This document shows, one piece after another, positions 53,925 to 64,000 of a DNA stretch of 64,000 nucleotides. How positions within the stretch are numbered: position 1 is the stretch's first letter; each line of letters opens with the position of its first letter. The position numbers were made by a program, and so were the translations under genes. The DNA lies in NCBI GenBank assembly GCA_907163375.1, contig CAJQUW010003382.1, forward strand, positions 1-64,000. The letters are read 5' to 3'. Below the pieces are notes generated by a model. It was not told the origin of the DNA. It did not search any database and worked only from the letters and a program-made list of their open reading frames with translations. This DNA is from Prostheceraeus crozeri. Lineage: Eukaryota; Platyhelminthes; Polycladida; Euryleptidae.

Positions 53925-54062
53925 GTTCAAGTTGACTGATAGCAGATTCAACTTAATGATAGTATTCGCCAGTCCGAAGACTGCCCAGGGCAAACCGCGA
54001 GGAGGTTCTATCATGTCTTGCCCCATGGTGGCCCTTAAGAGAGCCGATGGTTCGTTCTCGGT
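53925..54062. ncRNA. Structured repeat A, copy 1 (138 bp, multi-hairpin)
   Basis: Hairpins seen by eye: AAGTTGA...TCAACTT, CAGTC-CGAA-GACTG, GGGCAA...TTGCCC enclosing AACC...GGTT, and CCAT...ATGG enclosing GGC...GCC. Nearly identical copies are at 54445-54582 and 54919-55056. Family unknown; the RNA nature is inferred from the nested pairing. Confidence 0.5.
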
Positions 54063-54076
54063 GACAATTAAGTTGA

Positions 54077-54328
54077 CTATTGGCTTGAATAGTCAATAGG
54101 TATGACAGCTAGGTTGTCATAAACCCTATACCGCCGAGGTCGTACTGGTGCATCTGGCACCTTTCGGATGCGGGTGGTTTTAGGAGTCCACACCTCATCC
54201 GTCCAAACGATCCTCTTGATCTTCCCCTTCTTCTCATCCTCATCCCACTCGTCGAGGATGATGAAGTTGGGAATACCGTTGTCTTCATCGGTGAAGACGG
54301 GAATGTTGTCGGCAGATGTCGCTTCCAT
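54077..54328 (-). CDS. Small acidic/basic Polinton protein, unknown
   Basis: 83 residues, ATG at 54328, with a TATA box (CTATATAAGC on the minus strand) about 50 nt upstream at 54371-54378. An acidic middle (LDEWDEDEKKG) is followed by a basic, Pro/Arg-rich segment (TPKTTRIRKVPDAPVRPRRY). The 3' end overlaps the end of structured repeat copy 1 region. Not recognised. Confidence 0.5.
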   Translation of the reverse strand: MEATSADNIPVFTDEDNGIPNFIILDEWDEDEKKGKIKRIVWTDEVWTPKTTRIRKVPDAPVRPRRYRVYDNLAVIPIDYSSQ

Positions 54329-54370
54329 CGTGACTTCAAATTGAATGAGAAGCGCTACAATCTTCTGGCT

Positions 54371-54378
54371 TATATAGG
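54371..54378 (-). promoter_or_regulatory. TATA box for the 54328 gene
   Basis: Minus strand CCTATATAAG, about 45 nt before the ATG. Confidence 0.55.
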
Positions 54379-54444
54379 GTTTTCAACAATGAATTGCTCA
54401 ACAGCGAATCAGAATGCTTCAGGGATAGCAATCGACTGCATAAT

Positions 54445-54582
54445 GTTCAAGTTGACTGATAGCAGATTCAACTTAATGATAGTATTCGCCAGTCCGAAGA
54501 CTGCCCAGGGCAAACCGCGAGGAGGTTCTATCATGTCTTGCCCCATGGTGGCCCTTAAGAGAGCCGATGGTTCGTTCTCGGG
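54445..54582. ncRNA. Structured repeat A, copy 2
   Basis: Same hairpin set as copy 1. Preceded by AGGGATAGCAATCGACTGC, borrowed from the 205-bp array. The open frames across it on both strands are explained by the repeat. Confidence 0.5.
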
Positions 54583-54592
54583 AGTCGTCATC

Positions 54593-54859
54593 CTACAGCC
54601 TACCAATTCTGCTGAGAGAGTCAAAGACTCTCTCTTTGGTAGCACTGTCGACTTCCACACTAACTGGCACATGACTAAAAATTGGAATGTAGCGCCATTC
54701 CGTTGGATTGACAGCAGTTGCTGTCATCGGATTGCCAATCCGAGCAAGATTGTTGTGGACTCTGTCTTGCTCCTCTAGCCTGACGAACTCCTCAAATAAA
54801 TTTCGCGGCCTTAACTGCGGTCCGCGAGGAGAGCTGACTTGACTGTTCGGCGTCTGCAT
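54593..54859 (-). CDS. Small Polinton protein, unknown
   Basis: 88 residues, ATG at 54859, with a TATA box at 54891-54899 (GTATATAAAC on the minus strand). It begins MQTPNSQVSSPRG, Pro/Ser-rich like the opening of the 52482 product. A helical region follows (NLFEEFVRLEEQDRVHNNLA). Near the end, ATTG|GTAGGC could be a donor, so a spliced longer form is possible. Confidence 0.5.
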   Translation of the reverse strand: MQTPNSQVSSPRGPQLRPRNLFEEFVRLEEQDRVHNNLARIGNPMTATAVNPTEWRYIPIFSHVPVSVEVDSATKERVFDSLSRIGRL

Positions 54860-54890
54860 GATTGAAATGAAATGAAATGAGAGGCAGTGG

Positions 54891-54899
54891 TTTATATAC
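54891..54899 (-). promoter_or_regulatory. TATA box for the 54859 gene
   Basis: Minus strand GTATATAAAC, about 35 nt before the ATG. Confidence 0.55.
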
Positions 54900-54918
54900 C
54901 CCTCTAACGCGACGCAAC

Positions 54919-55056
54919 GTTCAAGTTGACTGATAGCAGATTCAACTTAATGATAGTATTCGCCAGTCCGAAGACTGCCCAGGGCAAACCGCGTGGAGGT
55001 TCTATCATGTCTTGCCCCTAGGTGGCCCTTAAGAGAGCCGATGGTTCGTTCTCGGG
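54919..55056. ncRNA. Structured repeat A, copy 3
   Basis: Differs from copies 1 and 2 at GCGTGGAGG and CCCCTAGGTGG. It lies on the exon downstream of a good intron (see next entry), so it would be antisense inside the 3' untranslated part of the coiled-coil gene. Confidence 0.5.
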
Positions 55057-55083
55057 AGTAAATTGATGGGGTGGTGAAGGCAG

Positions 55084-55150
55084 GCAAAGATCTGCAATGA
55101 AAATGATATGTATTAGAATAGGATATACTATCTTATTTACTTTTTCACTT
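55084..55150 (-). other. Probable 3'-UTR intron of the coiled-coil gene
   Basis: Minus strand: GTAAGTG donor at 55150, TATTCTAATAC branch-like site, TTTTCATTGCAG acceptor ending near 55093. It begins a few bases after the stop of the gene at 55157. Confidence 0.5.
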
Positions 55151-55156
55151 ACCAAG

Positions 55157-56392
55157 TTAGTCATCCTTAGGCAGTCTCGCGGGCTTCCTGATTGAAAATT
55201 TGTGGAGATGCCCGCGCATTCTTAGTGTAGCGTGGAGGCATTTCTTGCTCGGATGTCCATGATAGCAAATAATTGATTCGTCCAGGCTTTTATTGACGAG
55301 GACTTCGCCGGCCAGATGGTTATCCCGAATAGGGATGTGGAACTCAAACAAACGATCCTCATTCACACGTTCCCACTCATCCCTCATGCGCTCCAACTTC
55401 TCACACGCCTGCCTCTCATCACCCCGCCGAGCCACAGTCCTCTCCAACTCAACATTCCTCGCTCTCAACACACTCATCTCCTTCATCATCTCCTCAAACT
55501 TCGCTTCTGCCTCTCCCATTCTCCTCTCCGCAGCACTCGCCCTCTTCTCACACTCATCATTCTTGTCTTCCAACACTCGCACATTCTCCTTCAACTCTTT
55601 CACAACACGCCTCATACGGATATTCTCATCTGCCACCTCCTTACATTTCACCTCCTTCATTTTCAGCTCACTCAACTCACTCAACGTTCTCTCATTCACC
55701 TTCCTCAAACTTTCATAGCGATCTACCAACAAAGCATGTGCCGCTTGCTGCGACACATGCTTCTTTTCCATGTCCTCATCCCACCGCGCCGACTGCTTCC
55801 GTACCCCACCACCCTTCACTATTGGGGAAGATGAGCTCTTCGGGGGGTCGCTAATAACAATATTGGATACCTCCGATGACGAAGAGCTCAACTTCCTCAC
55901 ACACTTCCTCACTCGCTCCCTATCCAAATCCACATCATCCTCATCATCACTCTCAAACACTCTCTTCCGCCACTTGTCAGCCTTCAAACCGGCCACAGCA
56001 TTCTCTACCTCATTCTCCACAGCATTCCCACTAGCATTCTCCACAGCATTCCCACTAGCATTCTCAACAACATTCCCACTAGCATTCTCAACAACATTCT
56101 CAACAACATTCGCAACATTCGCCAACATTCGCTCCCTCTCTTCCACAATCAACTGCGTAAACCTCAAATCGGTCACCAACCCTCCTACACACTCACCATG
56201 CCTCCGATAAAACTCGGCCTCCTGCCCAACAACCAACAGCACCCTGCACTTCACACAGGCAATCCTATTCAGGATAACCATGTGGTCGGCCCCTGCCTTC
56301 CTTATGTGGTCCCTGAGACCGTCTCGGCGGTTGATTCTACCGCATACGCACATTTTGATGTGAAATTTTTTGTTTTTGTCGTTATTGACCAT
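55157..56392 (-). CDS. Long coiled-coil protein with N-terminal zinc-finger-like motif
   Basis: 411 residues. The N-terminus has CVCGRINRRDGLRDHIRKAG and CVKCRVLLVVG, likely one C-x-C/C-x2-C/H zinc site. A short repeat follows at 95-125 (NASGNVVENASGNAVEN units, 10-14 residues), then an acidic patch (SDDEDDVDLD), a Ser-rich stretch, and a long coiled coil (about 215-350, Glu/Lys/Arg/Leu heptads). The C-terminal domain (LFEFHIPIRDNHLAGEVLVN, then CYHGHPSKKCLHATLRMRGH) is globular. The ATG at 56392 follows ACTAAT...TTACAG, a likely acceptor at about 56425. A TATA box and GTAAGC donor near 57298-57347 could supply a leader exon, leaving the 56.5-57.0 kb repeats in the intron. Function unknown; a structural or assembly role is possible. 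Confidence 0.7.
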   Translation of the reverse strand: MVNNDKNKKFHIKMCVCGRINRRDGLRDHIRKAGADHMVILNRIACVKCRVLLVVGQEAEFYRRHGECVGGLVTDLRFTQLIVEERERMLANVANVVENVVENASGNVVENASGNAVENASGNAVENEVENAVAGLKADKWRKRVFESDDEDDVDLDRERVRKCVRKLSSSSSEVSNIVISDPPKSSSSPIVKGGGVRKQSARWDEDMEKKHVSQQAAHALLVDRYESLRKVNERTLSELSELKMKEVKCKEVADENIRMRRVVKELKENVRVLEDKNDECEKRASAAERRMGEAEAKFEEMMKEMSVLRARNVELERTVARRGDERQACEKLERMRDEWERVNEDRLFEFHIPIRDNHLAGEVLVNKSLDESIICYHGHPSKKCLHATLRMRGHLHKFSIRKPARLPKDD

Positions 56393-56494
56393 TTTTGTCG
56401 TTACTGAGATTTCTCGTTAACTGTAAGATAATGAAATTAGTATAAGTTTTGAATCATGTAGTACAGTCATATTCCTAAAGCATTAAACTTAGTC

Positions 56495-56705
56495 AGGAAT
56501 GATAGATGTGAGTGTAGTGAGTGGCACTCGATCCCGTCGACAGCCCGAAGGCCTTGTACCGATCACTAGGGAAGTGAGAGATCTTCCCCGATACCCGCTC
56601 TTTACAGCTAAAGACATCATTGTCACTGCCCCGAAGTGGTAACAGGAACGCCGAGTCAAAGGTAGTGATCAGTAGCTGGGATCTAACCCCTCAAAGCTGC
56701 CTTAG
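56495..56705. ncRNA. Structured repeat B, copy 1 (211 bp)
   Basis: Hairpins seen: GAGTG...CACTC, GCC-CGAA-GGC, GGGAAG-TGAGAGAT-CTTCCC, GACA-TCAT-TGTC, CACT...AGTG, and a possible pseudoknot-like end (AGCTGGGATCTAACCCCTCA then AAGCT). There is no coding frame. An almost identical copy is at 56811-57021. Confidence 0.55.
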
Positions 56706-56810
56706 TTAAATTTCTGATAGCAGATTTGAATGTAGTATACAGCCTAGAACATAATATCATCATTCAACATTCAACTTAGTCAACATTCAACATAATATCA
56801 ACACTTAGTG

Positions 56811-57021
56811 AGGAATGATAGATGTGAGTGTAGTGAGTGGCACTCGATCCCGTCGACAGCCCGAAGGCCTTGTACCGATCACTAGGGAAGTGAGAGATCT
56901 TCCCCGATACCCGCTCTTTACAGCTGAAGACATCATTGTCACTGCCCCGAAGTGGTAACAGGAACGCCGAGTCAAAGGTAGTGATCAGTAGCTGGGATCT
57001 AACCCCTCAAAGCTGCCTTAG
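56811..57021. ncRNA. Structured repeat B, copy 2 (211 bp)
   Basis: Offset of 316 bp from copy 1 and differing at one or two bases inside (CAGCTAAAG versus CAGCTGAAG). Such identity in noncoding DNA suggests recent copying or selection. Confidence 0.55.
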
Positions 57022-57337
57022 ACTTAGTTAAATTTCAAATCTGATAGCATATTTGAACTCAGGATACTTGAAAACCTTAGTCTATATGTTAAAACTTTGA
57101 AAAAAGTGAAAATTAAGAATTTTTAAAAAATTCCGCATTTTACTACTCATACTACTTTTAAAAAATTTTATCAGTAGTAAAGACACTATCAAACTCTATC
57201 ATACAAACTTTGAAGTAGCAAGATAGCTTGCCTACTTCAAAAGATAGAGTCCTTTGCACCCGATATCGGGAGCTCAGAGCGACGACCGTCGCTTACCTCG
57301 TCTTTCGATGAAGTGATCAGACTTACGTTGTCGGGGG

Positions 57338-57347
57338 TTTATATATG
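57338..57347 (-). promoter_or_regulatory. Rightmost TATA box (probable promoter of the coiled-coil gene)
   Basis: Minus strand CATATATAAA. A GTAAGC donor follows about 45 nt downstream at 57298 (ACGAG|GTAAGC). Confidence 0.5.
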
Positions 57348-57651
57348 CTCGGAAGAAAACTTAAAATGGCTCTATCTCCGAAAGTATTCATCGTAGCGAC
57401 ATGCGGTTTGTTGCAAACGATTTGTCTCATCATTCTTTACAATATGACACCTGAACCATTCTCATATGACCACGGGAAGTTGGTCCGCCAGCACATGTCC
57501 ATGTAACATGCCACAAGTGAAAAAATTCCTAAGTGTGAGAGCTCCAGTGTGGTGAAAATTTTGAAAAATTTAAAACTTCCGAATTTCAACCTGGGACCTT
57601 AACCAAAACATTTTTCATCAAATTTCACTGACCTCCCCCCCCCTCGTTCAG

Positions 57652-58811
57652 AGAAATTTGATGAAAAATGTTTTGGTGACGGTCCCAGGTCGAAATTCCA
57701 CACTTTGGAAAATTTTCAAAATTTTACCCATACAAAGTCACTCTGACACTTAGGATTTTTTCAGGTGAGCGAGCTCCGACCTAAAATCTTGTAACCGCTC
57801 TAACTTTTGAACGAAGACAGATAGGAACAAGCCGATTCTTTCACTGAATTTGTCTCACTCTTAGCTTTCAAACGAGCTATTGCACGAGAAAATCCGTCCA
57901 CTAGAAGCCAAGATAGAAGCTAGCTGTCCAGGGGGGGGGAGGTCAGTGAAATTTGATGAAAAATGTTTTGGTGACGGTCCCAGGTCGAAATTCCACACTT
58001 TGGAAAATTTTCAAAATTTTACCCATACAAAGCCACTCTGACACTTAGGATTTTTTCAGGTGAGCGAGCTCCGACCTAAAATCTTGTAACCGCTCTAACT
58101 TTTGAACGAAGACAGATAGGAACAAGCCGATTCTTTCACTGAATTTGTCTCACTCTTAGCTTTCAAACGAGCTATTGCACGAGAAAATCCGTCCACTAGA
58201 AGCCAAGATAGAAGCTAGCTGTCCAGGGGGGGGGAGGTCAGTGAAATTTGATGAAAAATGTTTTGGTGACGGTCCCAGGTCGAAATTCCACACTTTGGAA
58301 AATTTTCAAATTTTTACCCATACAAAGTCACTCTGACACTTAGGATTTTTCAGGTGAGCGAGCTCCGACCTAAAATCTTGTAACCGCTCTAACTTGTGAA
58401 CGGCTGGTCCGATTGACTCGCAACAAAAAATGTTGTCGAGCAGTTTTTTCTCCTCTTTCAAACGAGTAGCTGTAAGACAAAATCCGTCCACTAGAACCAA
58501 AGTTAGAAGATTGTTGTCGGGGGGGGGGGGTCAGTGAAATTTGATGAAAAAATGTTTTGGTGACGGTCCCAGGTCGAAATTCCACACTTTGGAAAATTTT
58601 CAAAATTTTACCCATACAAAGCCACTCTGACACTTAGGATTTTTCAGGTGAGCGAGCTCCGACCTAAAATCTTGTAACCGCTCTAACTTTTGAACGAAGA
58701 CAGATAGGAGCAAGCCGATTCTTTCACTGAATTTGTCTCACTCTTAGCTTTCAAACGAGCTATCGCACGACAAAATCCGTCCACTGGAAGCAAGCCGTCC
58801 AGGGGGGGGGG
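57652..58811. repeat. Subterminal tandem array, four units of about 294 bp
   Basis: Units start GAAATTTGATGAAAAATG at 57652, 57948, 58242 and 58535. Each ends in a G8-G11 run. The last unit runs directly into the terminal inverted repeat. A partial inverted copy precedes the array at 57540-57643, making a palindrome around the C9 run there. The left end has only one partial unit, so the array expanded on one side. Confidence 0.9.
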
Positions 58812-59383
58812 ACGTCAGCCGAAAATTTTTTCTCTCCGATTTCGCTGGAAACATCCTTCCTAACCCAAAATTTCACGTAGATTCCGAATCTGGCCTCCGT
58901 TTTCTCATCCGATGCTTCGTTTGGGCGCTACACACCAAAACGTCCCAAATTCTAACTCTGTCGTTTTTCGAAAAATGTTGAAAATTTTTTCTCACCGATT
59001 GCCTTGAAACTCACCCTACCGATGCAGAATTTCACGCTGAATCCGAATCTGACCTCCGTTTTCTCATCCGACCACTCCTTCCACTCGAAACAAGCCATTT
59101 TACAACCCAACATTCAGCAGATTGCACCAAAAACATCACACACTATAGCCTCAAGACTAATCCTGGCGGTCGCCCACGTCAACCTAGACGGTCGCCCACG
59201 TCAACCAGGCGGTCGGACCAACGCACCCGAGTCTCACACTCTGTCGTTGCAGAGGGGGGGGGGGGACTCAGACACGAAGCACCACGGCGGCCGACCACGA
59301 CACTCTGCCGTGCCAGAGGGGGGGGGGGACGCAGCGATGGCCGCCATCTTGCGCGGTCCAGAAGTGGAGTTTTGCTTACTACT
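58690..59383 (-). repeat. Polinton right terminal inverted repeat
   Basis: Inverse of the left repeat, with poly-G runs of 9-12 at 58803, 59255 and 59318. It is about 100 bp longer than the left copy because of the unshared segment near 58970-59130. Confidence 0.9.
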
Positions 59384-59389
59384 TATAGA
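59384..59389. repeat. Polinton target-site duplication, right (TATAGA)
   Basis: Exact partner of 35335-35340, directly after the terminal ...GCTTACTACT. Confidence 0.95.
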
Positions 59390-62300
59390 ACTCGAGATTT
59401 TTTACTTAAGGACGTTGATGATATCATAACACTACCCAAGATAAGTCGCGTTTTGATTAACCTTGTGCATATTTTATGAAATCTTATACATATTTCCACA
59501 TTGCATTTTTGCACGTATTTATTCTTGTTGCAATATCAAGTTTAAACAATTTTGTAATTTGTGCTTGCTATGCGCACATAAATTAAACTTTGTCACTCGA
59601 TCTCGCTATAAGAATCTCGACGCGTTGCATCAAAAATCTCACATTTTTTAAATTCCTGCAAAAGTCAGAGGCAATTTCAAAAATATTTAAGAGTATCGAT
59701 GGATGATTATTTGAAACTCTCGAAAGTGTGTTAGCCTGTATGGAACTGTCAAAACGAACCTGCAATTTTGTAGCGGTAGATGATAAATTGTATTATGTAA
59801 ATGTATTATTCATGTTGCAAATATAATTATTCAATCATGTTCATAAATTGCATTCATATAAGATATTTTAATATTATTCAGTTGATCACATAATTCTCGA
59901 AAACTAAACATTGCTTTCGTTAATGCCTATTCAATATTCAGTTCATTGCATTGAGGTATATTTATCTTGATATTGAGATTGTTAATTAATCGCAGTTGCC
60001 ACTCCTGAGCTATTTCGATGTTTTCCGGACCATTGCGCTCTTTTTGAGTGATATTGCGCAAATCATTTTGATGTCAATGCAAAAAATGATGAAAGAGATA
60101 TCTCCGACATGCATTATTGTTCATGAAACATATTATAAAAGATATAGTATGAAAGATATACAACCGAATTCAATGAATGGAGGAGGTCAAACGTGTGGAT
60201 AAAACTGTAGCGGAACTGGATAAGCGCAACGTGAAGAGACGACAGTCATACCGGCAGCAGCCGAGTTAGCCTATACTCAAACAAAGACAGTTTGACACAA
60301 ATCTTCTTGATGTCAAGAACGTTTTAGTGACACAATTCTACCCAAAGAACGTACGTTGTTTCTTTAAATTAGAATTGAAGTTATTGTTTTTCAGATGTGT
60401 ATATTCAGATACTAATTTCATCATCCGGTAGATACTTTATTTCCAACTTTTTTTAAAAGTTTTCAGCATGTATGAGCTGTTTATGCACAGATGCCTGAAA
60501 TTAAGTTTGTATGTTTACTGAGGATCTTGATTGGATGTTAGCTGGTTTCATCTACTAGTGTTTCTATCTAACATAATGTAACGTACAGGTAGGCTATATA
60601 TATACGTAAATAAGCAAACTTTACTTTGGGTCAGGTTTCGATTTTTTATCTTAACTGACTGTCTGCGATCTTTTCAGGATTTTTTCGAGTGGCACCTTTA
60701 TAATTAATTACTGCCAAATCATTTATTTTTAATTTTTATTATCAGTCAATTATTTCTTTGAATTAGCTTATTATTTGACTACATGTTGGCGTTTTGCAAG
60801 GTAATTTGTTGCCGAATTTGTACTCCCGGTCCCCATCTTTGGGCCTGTTTTATGTCAGAGCACTGCTCCTGACCTATAATGGTCAGTTAACTTTGCTATT
60901 TAATGCTATATTATCAACTTTTCAGGTATGGATGTCCTTCCTGCCTTGTGATGGGTGATTACAATTATCAATTCAGAAAAGTTATATTCAATGTAACGGA
61001 GACTTATCGACAAGAACAACTGAGATGTACCAGCAGCATTTATATCAGGTTGTTTCTACGAATTCTCCGGCATTTGGAGTAAAAAGGCCTACTAAAGTTT
61101 CTGAAATATTGAAGCTGCCTAGCCTAGTGGTGTTGATCCCATGCACCTTTTCTATCTCGGTATGAACAAGGCATTGCTTTCAATTATTCTCAAGAACGAG
61201 CTTGTGGATTGCTTGGTTTTTTCCTCAACCATCGAAAAAGTGGTAGTTCCTCATTATTTTAGAGGAAACACCGAAGTATCTTGACTGAATTTGCGTTGTG
61301 GAAAGCGCAAGAGCATCGAGTATTCCTCTTATATTACGCGCCCTTAGTTTTTGTGTATTGCTTGCGGTTGTCACAAGAACAATCTAACGATATATTTTTC
61401 GTTTACTGTCAATTCTCTCGAAGTCTGTGTGGTCTGAAAATGTGTGCGATATTATTGACCCTGAATTTTACATAAGAAATTTCAATCTTATCTGGTGAGT
61501 CTATTAGGTGATTCCGTGAGAACTCTGACCCTACACTGTCTATCCGACCTTCCTGAGTAAGTCCGTCGATTTGGTCCCTTGCAGAATGTCTCAGCAATGT
61601 CATTCGAAAACTTATCGCTATTTGAACTTCCAAATTAGTGTTTCATCGTCCAAATATTGTGAAACAGTTCCGCATGCAATCTGAAAATCGCCACCATTCA
61701 AAAGATTTAAAGTGGGTGATCCTGTGTTTCATACCAGTAATTACAATAAATTTTTGAAATGTGAGTCATGCTACGTTTTTTGAATGATCTTCGTAAATTT
61801 TCGAAGATAAAAGCTTTGAATGTAATTAACCGTGAAACATTCATTGTGCAGTGCATAGTATGTGATGACATGTTCCCAATTTTTCATTGTCAAGTAATTT
61901 GAATTTGCCACCACATATTATGACTAATTGTCAAATAACTGTCCGCATATTATCTTGAAGAAGGGAGGAATCAGCGAGATTTCGCCTATTGAATTTTCCC
62001 ATCACGCTATTATAATGAAGGAAACAGATTCATATTTTGGTGTTAAAGTGATTAACAATTATGAACATGAGCAATTTCCTGAAAGGTTGACTAATGTAAT
62101 ATAATTTTTGTTTCTCATGTTTGCTGTTTTTTGCTTGAAATTTTTGAAGCAATTTATTTCAACATTTGATGCAACTTCGAAAGTGGTAAAAGTCATGTAA
62201 ACGCGTAATTTTTGGAACGAGTGATCAAATTTAAACCTCAAGCTAGCCAATATATTGACTCGTGTTTAAAACGTTTCTTCTGTTTCGTATCGCAACGAGA

Positions 62301-62549
62301 TCGTATCTTTTCGAGAAATCAATTTATTGCTACCTCGTTATTTTATTGTTATATGTGCTCTTGGTGTTCGGGAACTCTCCTAGGAAAGAAATCTAATTTT
62401 TTAATTCCACCTTTCGTTTGGATGTGTGGCTCTTCATATAAATTGATGTAATCCTATCTGAATATTTATAGGTACAGTGATGTTTTGACATTATCGTTGT
62501 TTTGTGATGGCTGCGGAAGGTGTTGGGTAAGCTTAAATACAATTGCATA
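59390..62549. other. Right flank, no gene recognised
   Basis: AT-rich, only short frames without motifs on either strand. No retroelement domains seen. Confidence 0.4.
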
Positions 62550-62800
62550 GCCTAGTGGGATGCAGGGCATTACCGACAAAACCTAATGGGAAACTATACT
62601 AAACTTAATGGGAATCCGTATAAAACCGAGCCAAATTAGTAGGAAACTGGATTAAACCGAACTAACCTAGTGGGAAAACCAGCGAAACTGGAATAGACCA
62701 AATGGGATACTGGATTAAACCTAACAAACCTAGTAGGAAACCAGCAAAACTGGAATAAACCTAATGGGAGACCAATTTATGCAGAATAAACCTATTGGAT
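62550..62800. repeat. Degenerate minisatellite, units about 20-40 bp
   Basis: Repeated AAACCTAATGGGAAAC, CTGGATTAAACCGAACTAAC and CCAGCAAAACTGGAATAAAC strings. Confidence 0.7.
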
Positions 62801-64000
62801 ACTCAGCAGGTTTTGATGTCTGAATTACTGGGTTGACTTAATAAGTTTGTTCGGTTATTTTTTCTCGGGTGGCTGAAAAGAGGTTCATAATTGCACAGGG
62901 CACATAGTCTTTAATATGAGGATAAAGATGAGATCAACGTCAACAATATAAGAACTTACCTGAGAAAACCATTGCAATTAGTTGCAATAATTTCAATAAT
63001 TAATTGTGGCGCATCACCAATTAAAAATAATTGACTTCATCCAGCACGATTAATTGCAAGGATCCAAATACCTATTTTTGATGGCCCTATGTCACATATC
63101 ATATGGATCCTTATCTTAGTTATTGCAGCGAAAACAACGATGTCGTTGTTAACAGACATGTTCATAGGGCAATGTGACATGTTCATAACCCAAATTGAAA
63201 CCGCTTACGAATACAACTAGTCGTCAGCCTTAGAAAAAGTAATTGTTTCTCTACTTTCCACGTGCACTAATTGACAAAGAAAAAACCATCAATTCGTATT
63301 GTCGCAATTAAATTCTATCAAGCAATACACAATTACATCGCCGCAGAGAACGACAGAGACGATTCAAATTTGTTGGGAATCAAAATGCGTGGAGCACACG
63401 GTGCTCTTGAAGGCGAAAAATTATGACCAAAATTCTCCAGAAAAACTGTTGACATATTCTGATTTGGCTATGTGTAGGAAGTTGTAAAACGTAAAATTTA
63501 AAATCATCCATCGAGCTATTCTCGAGAAAATTCAAAATTTGAATTTCAGTAGTAGTCCCTAGTTGCCCAGCCATGGACATAGAATCCATGATCGATGATT
63601 CCAATAAATCCATGGAAAATTAAAAATTGAAAATCATTGTTGGTAAGCATGTTTAATGATTGGAAAGCTTATATGCATTGTCAAAATACATCGATCATCA
63701 TTATTGAACCAAAAATACGCAATTATAATATCTTACAAACTTGCATTGATGATTCATGCATAAATCTCGGTTAAACATTGATGATAAATTCGCATTGATA
63801 AAATAAAGATTATTCTTTTCAATTCTTATACAGTATTCTCGGGTTGGAAAAACCGAGATAATTTATCTAATATATGACTGATGGTGATAAATTTTACAAA
63901 TATTAGATAATTCTTTTATAAAACAATCAAATACTGCATATTTGATACTTTTTAATAATTTTTGATACATTTTTGACTATTATTTGACAAATATTATCAT
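62801..64000. other. Right edge, no gene recognised
   Basis: AT-rich DNA with AATTAATTG clusters (62975-63060) and TTTGACTATTATTTGACAAATATT-like repeats near the edge. Confidence 0.4.

Larger units (their letters stand above)
35341..59383 (+). mobile_element. Complete Polinton/Maverick, 24,043 bp
   Basis: The element runs from AGTAGTAAGC to its inverse GCTTACTACT, inside a perfect TATAGA duplication. It carries POLB, integrase, packaging ATPase, cysteine protease, major and minor capsid genes, all with open frames. Polintons are self-synthesising DNA transposons related to adintoviruses and virophages; they replicate by protein-primed synthesis and integrate with a retroviral-type integrase. 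Identical duplications and full-length genes suggest a recent insertion. Confidence 0.97.

Noticed and set aside
53695..54778. Plus-strand frames 53695-54099 and 54341-54778 sharing a 45-residue segment
   Set aside because: The shared part is structured repeat A; the flanks share nothing and no promoter fits. Kept as repeat, though a coding role is not excluded.
55293..56210. Long plus-strand frames (Ser/Thr/Leu-rich) opposite 55157-56392
   Set aside because: Antisense shadows of the coiled-coil gene, whose Glu/Lys/Arg heptads leave the other strand open.
53925..57021. Group I intron or dicistrovirus-type IRES for the structured repeats
   Set aside because: Hairpin density is suggestive, but I could not place the conserved core elements of either class by eye.
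57652..58811. CRISPR-like array
   Set aside because: Units are near-identical over their full 294 bp, with no unique spacers, in eukaryotic DNA.

Overview
The window is animal (metazoan, invertebrate-type) nuclear DNA, not microbial. It is AT-rich, has intron-like GT...AG signals, TATA boxes and AATAAA signals, one rhodopsin-like GPCR gene with decayed relatives, and a dense layer of transposons: piggyBac, LINE, Penelope-like, hAT, pogo/Tigger-like, an env/gag-bearing LTR element, MITE-like foldbacks and Polinton. The species cannot be named from the sequence alone.

Left flank (1-35334): a nearly intact piggyBac element with TTAA duplications (21-2959); pieces of LINEs (3760-8030, 14830-15445); a GIY-YIG fragment (8490-8757); a GPCR pseudogene (9965-12806) split by an insertion flanked by an exact 8-bp duplication; GGGTC foldbacks; gag-like and env-like fragments of an LTR element (18850-22130); a hAT transposase relic (22230-23160); a head-to-head pair of Penelope-like copies (24144-26153), one of which was hit by a 277-bp palindromic insertion; an open GPCR gene (30738-31829, minus); and a pogo/Tigger-like element (33077-35215).

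The main feature is a complete Polinton/Maverick of 24,043 bp (35341-59383). It starts AG and ends CT, and a perfect 6-bp duplication (TATAGA) flanks it. It has long terminal inverted repeats with poly-C/poly-G tracts. The core virus-like genes are open: protein-primed DNA polymerase B, chromodomain integrase, packaging ATPase, adenovirus-type cysteine protease, major capsid protein and two penton-like minor capsid paralogues. Auxiliary genes include a spliced unknown gene, a DEDDh-like exonuclease, a free-standing copy of the polymerase N-terminal domain, RING-like and Cys-rich small proteins, basic pX/pVI-like proteins and a long coiled-coil protein.

Three parts of the Polinton look unusual. 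(1) A minus-strand block at 43834-45092 encodes a two-repeat TATA-binding-protein-like protein beside two tandem paralogues with a PC4-like pattern, so the element may carry its own transcription-initiation module. (2) The polymerase gene and the first rightward gene share one promoter/leader layout: TATA, about 50 nt, GTGACGRACGCAC, CTCTCTCT, then an ATG directly followed by a GTAAGT splice donor. In the rightward unit that single ATG can join in frame to two acceptors in front of two different proteins, resembling adenovirus leader splicing. (3) The right third carries compact multi-hairpin repeats (three copies of about 138 bp and two copies of 211 bp) that look like structured RNA.

The right flank (59390-64000) has no recognisable gene. 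It holds AT-rich DNA and a degenerate minisatellite.
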